Shown here in pieces: positions 1-4,313 of a DNA stretch of 7,730 nucleotides. The stretch is from JBBIJH01 sp037446075 (GTDB lineage Bacteria; Bacteroidota; Ignavibacteria; UBA10030; JAHEZR01), in contig JBBIJH010000128.1 in NCBI GenBank assembly GCA_037446075.1, forward strand, positions 1 to 7,730. The letters are read 5' to 3'. The stretch's first letter is position 1, and every line of letters begins with the position of its first letter. The notes under the pieces were generated by a model. It searched no databases. It saw only the letters and a program-made list of their open reading frames with translations, and was not told the origin of the DNA. Both the position numbers and the translations under genes were made by a program.

Positions 1-42
1 GGGGCGACAGATGAGGTGCACCTGTTTCATTTCCCGGAGTAA
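1..42 (+). CDS. C-terminal tail of an upstream gene (partial)
   Basis: One frame is open from the left edge for 13 codons (ending DEVHLFHFPE) and stops at TAA, 40-42. The stop overlaps the TAAGGAG that serves as ribosome-binding site for the next gene. That layout is typical of adjacent genes in an operon, and it is the only reason to call this coding. The peptide is too short to assign a family. Moderate to low confidence. Confidence 0.35.
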   Translation, partial: GATDEVHLFHFPE

Positions 43-54
43 GGAGATTGTGAT

Positions 55-840
55 ATGCTCATAACGTACAGTGACATTGTTTTCGTCCTTTTTGGTCTCG
101 CAACCATTGCAGCAGGATTCATCCGTCGAAAAACTGTACTCCCTCCTGTCCAACCTCCCGAAGCATCGATTCAAGAAGTGATCCTCACGGGCCTCGCATT
201 AATTCCTGCAGCCCTCGGTCCAAATGTTCTGGTCGTGGCGCTTACTCCAGGCATGCCGTCGATGGAGGTGCTCACGGAGTACGTTCTCGTCCCTTCGCTG
301 TTGTTGTTGCTCATTGTGGCCGCTCTCGCACATCGACTTCAGCTTACGCGGTTGACCAATCGAATTTGGACTGGGATTTGGGTAGGTGCTGTTTCGACTG
401 CCGCTCTGGATCTCATTCGCCTTCCAGGTTTCCTGCAGGGCTGGTTACCGGGAAACATGCCGAGAATGTTTGGTGTTCTTATACTCGATCAGATGGCAGC
501 AGGCCCATCGGACTTTTCGGACTTTATAGGCGGACTTTACCACTATTGGGTGAGTGCATGCTTTGGCTTGACGTATGCCTTGCTCATGGGAAGAACTCGA
601 TGGTGGGGAGGTCTCCTCTGGGGACTCATTATCGAACTCGGAATGATGATAACACCACCAATGGTCATCGCTATGGATACTGGTTACTTTGGATTGAAGT
701 ATGGGATCGGGGTTCTCGGAGTGAGTTTAACTGCTCACATTGTTTATGGGGTCGTGCTTGGAATGTTACTGGAGCGATACACAAAACACCGGGGCTGGAT
801 CCTGGCACTCCTTAAAGGCGCTTTCTCTGCAAGAAAATAA
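55..840 (+). CDS. Uncharacterised multi-pass integral membrane protein
   Basis: A 261-residue protein that I do not recognise as a characterised family. The ATG at 55 follows AAGGAG (41-46) with 8 bases of spacing. Hydrophobic stretches at roughly residues 7-23, 42-63, 77-95, 105-122, 160-178, 184-206 and 216-239 suggest six or seven transmembrane helices, so it should lie in the inner membrane. The C-terminal half has aromatic and glycine-rich loops, with YHYW near 162-165, RTRWWGG near 180-186 and GMMITPPM at 196-203, which look like conserved family signatures. No catalytic motif or metal-binding cluster is evident. The C-terminus is basic and probably cytoplasmic. It probably shares a transcript with whatever lies to the left. 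The promoter-like sequence 14 bases past its stop suggests that the following csoR-type cluster is a separate unit. Confidence 0.85.
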   Translation: MLITYSDIVFVLFGLATIAAGFIRRKTVLPPVQPPEASIQEVILTGLALIPAALGPNVLVVALTPGMPSMEVLTEYVLVPSLLLLLIVAALAHRLQLTRLTNRIWTGIWVGAVSTAALDLIRLPGFLQGWLPGNMPRMFGVLILDQMAAGPSDFSDFIGGLYHYWVSACFGLTYALLMGRTRWWGGLLWGLIIELGMMITPPMVIAMDTGYFGLKYGIGVLGVSLTAHIVYGVVLGMLLERYTKHRGWILALLKGAFSARK

Positions 841-853
841 ATGCAGGAAACAC

Positions 854-884
854 TTGACAAACACCCCCTAGGCATCCTTATCTT
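854..884 (+). promoter_or_regulatory. Sigma70-type promoter for the CsoR-family cluster
   Basis: A perfect -35 box TTGACA lies at 854-859. The best -10 candidate is TATCTT at 879-884 (4 of 6 matches, 19-base spacer); TTATCT at 878-883 is the alternative. A start point near 890 would leave a short leader carrying GGGAAGG (901-907), 7 bases before the GTG at 915. The position directly upstream of a repressor gene and the C-tract inside the spacer fit an autoregulated promoter. The -35 is seen directly; the exact -10 is uncertain. Confidence 0.6.
861..877 (+). promoter_or_regulatory. Candidate CsoR/DUF156-type operator in the promoter spacer
   Basis: The spacer between -35 and -10 contains ACACCCCCTAGGCATCC, a run of five C followed by TAGG. 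CsoR/RcnR/FrmR-family repressors typically bind G/C tracts flanked by A/T-rich arms that overlap the promoter of their own operon. The right arm (GGCATCC) is an imperfect match to the left, so this is a degenerate pseudo-palindrome. Binding is inferred from the element and its position. Confidence 0.45.
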
Positions 885-914
885 AAGCGTAAGTCTCTCC
901 GGGAAGGTTCAACT

Positions 915-1298
915 GTGCTCGAACAGAATGAGAAGAAAGCGATCCTGAAGCGATTGCGCTTCATTGAAGGCCAGATTCGAGGAGTCGAGAAGATGATCGA
1001 AGAAGACCGATTGGTACAAGATATTTTTGTCCAGCTGAAAGCAATCGAGAAGGGAATCAACAAGGCCATTTACGTTGTCTTCGAAGAGCAACTGAAAAAA
1101 CGCCTCGCGGAAGTCCTGTCCGAAAGACTTGCGACCTGCCCCGGGAATTGCAGTGACGCCGAACGGCTCCAGTTCACGAGAAAACAGTTTGCGAGCCTTG
1201 ACCTCAAGGGCGTTATCGAATCCCTGTCATGGCTATCTGGCCGCCAACAAAATGCTCTATCACCATTGGCTGAGAAAAGGAGGAACGATGAACCGTAG
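915..1298 (+). CDS. CsoR/RcnR (DUF156) family transcriptional repressor, canonical metal ligands absent
   Basis: A 127-residue all-helical repressor of the metal-sensitive CsoR/RcnR/FrmR family. The core runs from about residue 6 to 70 and includes LKRLRFIEGQIRGVEKMIEEDR, the conserved helix-1 signature. The GTG start at 915 follows GGGAAGG (901-907) by 7 bases. By alignment with M. tuberculosis CsoR (Cys36/His61/Cys65), the equivalent residues here are V34, Q59 and R63, so the usual Cu(I) site is missing. The extended C-terminal part (residues 71-127) holds the only two cysteines, C75 and C79, in TCPGNC. They could form another metal or thiol sensor. Its stop overlaps the following HMA gene by 11 bases, implying translational coupling and shared control. 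Repressor identity is well supported; the inducer is unknown. Confidence 0.85.
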   Translation: MLEQNEKKAILKRLRFIEGQIRGVEKMIEEDRLVQDIFVQLKAIEKGINKAIYVVFEEQLKKRLAEVLSERLATCPGNCSDAERLQFTRKQFASLDLKGVIESLSWLSGRQQNALSPLAEKRRNDEP

Positions 1299-1578
1299 GA
1301 CCATTTTGCTGGCGAGCATCCTACTCATTGCTGCACCGTTTTTTCTCCATGCGAAAGATAAGATCCGAGTAAGAGTTCATGGCCTCTCATGCGCTTTCTG
1401 TGCATATGGGTTAGAAAAAAAGCTCAGTGAGCTAAAAGGAGTCGATAGTGTCAAGATCAACATCAAAGACGGGTCTGCGCTGCTCACGCTCGAAGAAGGC
1501 AAGTCGATCGCCGATGATAGGATAAGGCAGGCCGTAAGAGACTCTGGGTTTACCCCGAGAGAAATTAGACGTGAATAA
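1288..1578 (+). CDS. Exported heavy-metal-associated (HMA, MerP-like) protein
   Basis: A 96-residue protein. I chose ATG 1288 because AAAAGGAGG (1275-1283) lies 4 bases upstream and it gives a clean signal peptide: basic MNRR, a hydrophobic core at 5-20, and probable cleavage after HA at residue 22. The rest is one ferredoxin-like HMA domain (about 25-93). The metal-binding loop GLSCAFC has Cys35 and Cys38, and GVDSVKINI and AVRDSGFTP are typical domain landmarks. HMA proteins bind soft metals such as Cu(I) or Hg(II) through the CxxC pair and hand them to partners; here that would occur in the periplasm. It overlaps the repressor gene by 11 bases and is followed after 76 bases by the Cys-rich peptide, so a metal-handling unit is likely. 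Which metal is not visible from sequence. An upstream in-frame ATG at 1129 lies inside the repressor gene and lacks the signal peptide. Confidence 0.88.
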   Translation: MNRRTILLASILLIAAPFFLHAKDKIRVRVHGLSCAFCAYGLEKKLSELKGVDSVKINIKDGSALLTLEEGKSIADDRIRQAVRDSGFTPREIRRE

Positions 1579-1620
1579 CCACCCGGAAAGGATCAGGCAC
1601 ATAGGCAGTTTTCAGCCCTC

Positions 1621-1649
1621 TCACCTTTGAACCGAATGAAAGGAGGTGA
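1621..1649 (+). promoter_or_regulatory. Possible hairpin sequestering the ribosome-binding site of the Cys-rich peptide
   Basis: TCACCTTT (1621-1628) can pair with GGAGGTGA (1642-1649): six Watson-Crick pairs and two G-U pairs, with a 13-base loop. The right arm is the Shine-Dalgarno of the gene starting at 1655. If formed, this would hide the SD and allow translational control. The complementarity is seen; regulation is inferred and could be chance. Confidence 0.3.
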
Positions 1650-1654
1650 ATGAA

Positions 1655-1792
1655 TTGAAGAAAAGAGGACTCTTGGCAGCATTGATTGCTCTTCTGCTCG
1701 GACTCGGCGCCACGAAGACTTCGGACGCTCAAGGCGAACAGAACGGTTGTTGTGCAGCCTGCAGCCCGCCGGAAATCTGCTGCTGCAAATAA
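1655..1792 (+). CDS. Small exported Cys-rich peptide (45 residues, TTG start)
   Basis: A 45-codon gene. The TTG start at 1655 is set by a full-length Shine-Dalgarno AAAGGAGGTGA (1639-1649), with 8 bases between AGGAGG and the start. Residues 2-4 are KKR, residues 6-18 are a Leu/Ala hydrophobic core, and cleavage is likely after SDA (residue 25), leaving a mature peptide of about 20 residues. That peptide has six cysteines (32, 33, 36, 42, 43, 44), spaced CC-x2-C-x5-CCC, in CCAACSPPEICCCK. I recognise no family. Dense Cys pairs beside an HMA protein and a CsoR-type repressor suggest a periplasmic or secreted metal-binding (metallothionein-like) or redox peptide; this is inference. An in-frame GTG at 1646 lies within the SD and is less likely. 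A strong hairpin follows 11 bases after the stop. Confidence 0.72.
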   Translation: MKKRGLLAALIALLLGLGATKTSDAQGEQNGCCAACSPPEICCCK

Positions 1793-1803
1793 GTTCGACG
1801 AAG

Positions 1804-1836
1804 GGGGTTCAGCCCACGCTGAACCCCTGCTTTCGC
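1804..1836 (+). terminator. Hairpin terminator after the Cys-rich peptide
   Basis: A perfect 10-bp stem: GGGGTTCAGC (1804-1813) with GCTGAACCCC (1818-1827), and a CCAC loop. It is followed by TGCTTTCGCC, with only a short T run. Stem strength and location 11 bases after the stop fit an intrinsic terminator closing the repressor cluster, although the weak U-tract leaves attenuation or transcript stabilisation possible. Confidence 0.65.
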
Positions 1837-1845
1837 CTGCATCTT

Positions 1846-1878
1846 CCCACCCTCGCTTTGACCCACGCATAGGGTGGG
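1846..1878. repeat. Second inverted repeat, 8-bp arms
   Basis: CCCACCCT (1846-1853) and AGGGTGGG (1871-1878) are perfect inverted repeats with a 17-base loop, starting 19 bases after the first hairpin's stem. No T-tract follows. It lies upstream of the beta-barrel gene, so it could be a leader structure, part of a double terminator, or a binding site for a regulator. Confidence 0.45.
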
Positions 1879-1963
1879 GCTTCGACGAGTTCCACTCTCC
1901 GGTGCAGAAAGAATCTTTCGCTGTGGACTGAGGCAACGGCAAAACTTCTCTACTCTTTCCAAC

Positions 1964-2863
1964 ATGATGAAGTCTGCCAGAATCAGAATCCTGGTACTAG
2001 CAACGTGCCTGATCTCAGCGCCCGGGCAAGCCCTCTCTCAAGGCCCACCGATCCACACGGACACTCCGATTCTTCTCGGACTTGAAGGCAAAGCGGTGAC
2101 GGCTCGAGCAGTGTGGGTGAGGAAATCGAAGCTATACCGAGATGCTACTGTTATCGGGGATCCTTTACAGAGAGAAGTGACGGCATGGACTTTCCCCGTG
2201 GCTGTACCATACAACATCACAAGCGATCTCCTTGTGGGGACGATGGCCCCCTTCGTGCAAGTGGAAGCAAGATCCATCGCAGGCACAAATGACTCGTTTG
2301 GCCTGAGCGATATCTCCCTGTTTGCAAAATATCTCGTCGTTCAAATTGACGCGCTACAAGAAACATTTCGGGTTACTGTGAAAGGGAATATCAAATTTCC
2401 AACTGGGAGCAAGAATCGTACTCCGGCTTTAGGGACGGGAACGGTTGATTATTCCCTCGGGACAGTTGGAGCTTGGATCGGCGAGCGCTTTGGCATTTAT
2501 GGAGATGCGTCGTATACGTTCAAGGGAACGTCGGAGGGATACAAATTTGGCAATGCCATCATCTACAACCTTGCGCTCGGGTTCAGAGCATTTCCGGCTG
2601 TCTATGAGACCTATCCCACCAGTCAGTGGAATCTCTATCTCGAACTCAACGGCATGCATACAGCGAAGGATAAGGTGAATAGCCAGACTCTCCTAGACAC
2701 TGGAGGCAATATCCTTTTTCTTTCTCCCGGCATTCAATACATCCCATCCCGATATTTTCTGCTCGAAGCTTCGATCCAGATTCCAATTTATCAACACTAC
2801 AACGGTATACAGCCAGGAACAGATGCTATCGGTCTAATTGGTGGAAGGGCGTTATTTTTCTAA
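1964..2863 (+). CDS. Outer-membrane beta-barrel protein (Phenol_MetA_deg-like transporter family, tentative)
   Basis: A 299-residue exported protein. The start at ATG 1964 (the next codon is also ATG) is chosen because it begins a signal peptide: MMKSAR, a hydrophobic core at 8-18, and likely cleavage near ALS|Q (residue 25/26). The frame opens further upstream, but that extension is not signal-like. No clear Shine-Dalgarno precedes 1964. The mature protein starts GPPIHTDTP and has alternating hydrophobic strands with aromatic girdles, FPTGSKN near 145-151 followed by GTGTVDYSLG near 157-166, and a C-terminal Phe. These features resemble the MetA-pathway/Phenol_MetA_deg outer-membrane family. 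Substrate is unknown. It sits between the metal-binding cluster and the thiol-redox genes, separated from the former by two hairpins, so it may have its own promoter. Confidence 0.75.
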   Translation: MMKSARIRILVLATCLISAPGQALSQGPPIHTDTPILLGLEGKAVTARAVWVRKSKLYRDATVIGDPLQREVTAWTFPVAVPYNITSDLLVGTMAPFVQVEARSIAGTNDSFGLSDISLFAKYLVVQIDALQETFRVTVKGNIKFPTGSKNRTPALGTGTVDYSLGTVGAWIGERFGIYGDASYTFKGTSEGYKFGNAIIYNLALGFRAFPAVYETYPTSQWNLYLELNGMHTAKDKVNSQTLLDTGGNILFLSPGIQYIPSRYFLLEASIQIPIYQHYNGIQPGTDAIGLIGGRALFF

Positions 2864-2951
2864 CCTACCTTCTGTTCACTCATTAATGGCACTGTATTGC
2901 CGGCGTCATAATGTCCGTTAGTAAAGATTTTCCAAAAGCTCCCTTCTCCCC

Positions 2952-2972
2952 GGGAAACAATTTCCCTTCTTA
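2952..2972 (+). terminator. Weak terminator-like hairpin after the beta-barrel gene
   Basis: GGGAAA (2952-2957) pairs with TTTCCC (2961-2966) around a 3-base loop and is followed by TTCTTAATTGTTGT. The stem is only 6 bp, and the element lies about 90 bases past the stop codon. It is a possible but weak intrinsic terminator within the 163-base gap, where I see no gene and no convincing promoter. Confidence 0.3.
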
Positions 2973-3026
2973 ATTGTTGTAAGTATAGGTTCATTCCCTG
3001 TCCCTAACGAACTTACGAGGCACCCC

Positions 3027-3512
3027 GTGAGGAGTTTTAGACGCTGTTTCGGTGTTACTCTGCTCGCGATCTTAATAACCGCTTTTTCTATCCCGCAGCC
3101 GAAGGCGAAAGCCCCAAATTTTAGGTTGAAGTCCCCCGATGGACAGAGCGTTGAACTCGCCAAGCTAGGAGGAAAAGTAGTCGTTGTGAACTTCTGGGCA
3201 ACGTGGTGCGGGCCCTGTCGGGCAGAGATCCCGGGTTTCCTCGATCTATACAAGAAGTACAAGTCGAGAGGACTAGAAATCGTTGGAATCTCTTTGGACC
3301 AGGGCGGCTGGATAGTTGTGAAACCGTTTATTGAAAAATACAACATATCTTATCCTGTGGTCATTGGGGATAGTCAGGTGGTCAAAGATTACGGCGGGAT
3401 TCAAGCCATCCCCACGACGTTTATTGTTGATGCGAAAGGAAACATTATCCAGCGTCATGTGGGACTTCTGTCAAAATCTCAGCTCGAAAGGATCATCAAA
3501 GACTTGCTTTGA
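3027..3512 (+). CDS. Extracytoplasmic thioredoxin-like protein (TlpA/ResA type)
   Basis: A 161-residue thiol-disulfide protein. The GTG start at 3027 follows GAGG (3017-3020) by 6 bases. The N-terminus (RSFRRCFG, then a hydrophobic stretch at about 9-23) is a signal peptide or signal anchor, so the domain faces the periplasm. The thioredoxin fold spans about 29-161: APNFRLKSPDG at the domain start, the redox motif WATWCGPC with Cys61 and Cys64, GLEIVGISLD at 82-91, and the cis-proline in AIPTTFIVD (Pro129). Family members usually reduce disulfides in exported proteins or apocytochromes. Here the likely partners are the neighbouring exported peroxiredoxin-like and DUF255 proteins, which is inference. 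The downstream peroxiredoxin-like gene begins 84 bases later on the same strand. Confidence 0.9.
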   Translation: MRSFRRCFGVTLLAILITAFSIPQPKAKAPNFRLKSPDGQSVELAKLGGKVVVVNFWATWCGPCRAEIPGFLDLYKKYKSRGLEIVGISLDQGGWIVVKPFIEKYNISYPVVIGDSQVVKDYGGIQAIPTTFIVDAKGNIIQRHVGLLSKSQLERIIKDLL

Positions 3513-3540
3513 GAGAATCCTCCAATCTCGCGCTTCATCT

Positions 3541-3556
3541 CTTTCCACCTGGAAAG
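3541..3556 (+). repeat. Short inverted repeat between the redox genes
   Basis: CTTTCC (3541-3546) and GGAAAG (3551-3556) form a 6-bp stem with an ACCT loop, 28 bases after the thioredoxin stop. No T-tract follows, so it is not a convincing terminator. It could affect relative expression of the two genes or be incidental. Confidence 0.25.
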
Positions 3557-3596
3557 AAGTGAAAGAATCACCTCTAGACAAAACTGGAATTGAGAA

Positions 3597-4270
3597 ATGA
3601 ATGGATATCTTTTCCGCCTTGCTATATTCGGAGTAATCGTGAACACTTTCCTGTTGTGCCAGAGTAAGAGTCAGCGGCAGAACGAATCAGTGTCCCAGAT
3701 CCCTCTCTCCGCCGAGGATATTTGTCCCATTAAAATAGGTGCGACAGTTCCAATGGTGGACCTGCGAACGGCGGATGGAAATTCGTTTGATCTGAATGNN
3801 NNNNNNNNNNNNNNNNNNNNNNNNNNNNNNNNNNNNNNNNNNNNNNNNNGTGTGTGTACTGTAGCACGCAGATGGGACAGCTCAAGAGTATCGAGCCCAA
3901 GCTTCTCGAGCTAGGCTACCAACTCATCGCGATTAGTGCCGATCGCCCCGAGAAGTTACGGGAGAGCATCGAGAAACAAGAGCTTCACTATGTGCTGTTG
4001 TCCGACAGCTCCACAGCCGCTGCTCAAGCTTTCGGTATTGCGTTTAGAGTGGACGAGAAAACGCTTGAGAGGTACAAACAATTTGGAATAGACTTGGAAG
4101 AGGCCTCCGGAGAGAAGCACCACATCTTGCCAGTGCCAGCGGCATTTGTGGCCGGAACAGATGGAGTCATAAAGTTCGAGTACATTAATCCGAACTATAA
4201 GATTAGGATCAATCCTGAACTCCTCTTAAGCGCAGCAAAAGCAGCATTGGGCGAGAAGGGCAAGCCCTGA
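3597..4270 (+). CDS. Exported peroxiredoxin-like (AhpC/TSA, redoxin superfamily) protein, interrupted by assembly gap
   Basis: The N-terminal part (3597-3798) has an uncleaved anchor or signal (residues 5-20, then CQSKSQ) and the domain start ICPIKIGATVP at 42-52. The C-terminal part (3850-4270) begins with the last base of a probable Trp codon, then CVYCSTQM, LIAISADRPEKL, GIAFRVDEK, the family stretch GIDLEEASGEKHHILPVPAAF, and YINPNYKIR. This matches the peroxiredoxin-like group with a WCxxC-type active site, thought to reduce peroxides or act as a thiol oxidoreductase. The two halves are out of phase if exactly 51 N are counted; the real gap must be 1 modulo 3 (for example 49, 52 or 55). 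The broken paralog at 6785-7413 suggests that a VIYRGGW-type strand is missing. It lies 43 bases before the DUF255 gene. The start context is weak (GGAATTGAGAA). Confidence 0.82.
3799..3849. other. Assembly gap (51 N)
   Basis: A run of 51 undetermined bases inside the peroxiredoxin-like gene. The reading frames on its two sides agree only if the true length is not a multiple of three, so 51 is an estimated rather than measured size. Protein text reading through it in the upstream frame is wrong after the gap. Confidence 0.98.
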
Positions 4271-4313
4271 TCTCATACCTCCTGCCGGTTAACGAGGTTG
4301 ATTCAAAAGCAGA

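Noticed and set aside
366..815. Plus-strand frame of 149 codons inside the first membrane-protein gene
   Set aside because: It lies wholly within a gene with a good SD and coherent transmembrane pattern, and its composition is not protein-like.
1646..1792. In-frame GTG at 1646 as start of the Cys-rich peptide
   Set aside because: The codon is part of the Shine-Dalgarno itself and has no SD of its own; the TTG at 1655 is ideally spaced.
1858..1886. TTGACC (1858-1863) as a -35 box for the beta-barrel gene
   Set aside because: At 17 bases the -10 position reads TTCGAC, a poor match, so I do not call a promoter.
1686..1931. Plus-strand 81-codon frame overlapping the Cys-rich peptide
   Set aside because: No SD; it crosses both inverted repeats and gives a low-complexity product. 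The 1655 frame has a signal peptide and a perfect SD.
1565..1942. Minus-strand frame of 125 codons over the Cys-rich peptide and hairpins
   Set aside because: No start context or recognisable motif. It runs through two inverted repeats and is antisense to a better supported small gene.
1874..1963. Extended N-terminus of the beta-barrel protein from GTG 1874
   Set aside because: The extra 30 residues are Arg-rich and would bury the signal peptide. The ATG at 1964 begins it directly.
2918..3346. Minus-strand 142-codon frame over the thioredoxin gene
   Set aside because: It is antisense to a clear TlpA/ResA gene with CGPC and cis-Pro, and has no recognisable content.
3597..3914. Continuous translation through the N-run ending in an Arg/Ser-rich tail
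   Set aside because: An artefact of the estimated gap size; the sequence after the gap is coding in a different frame.
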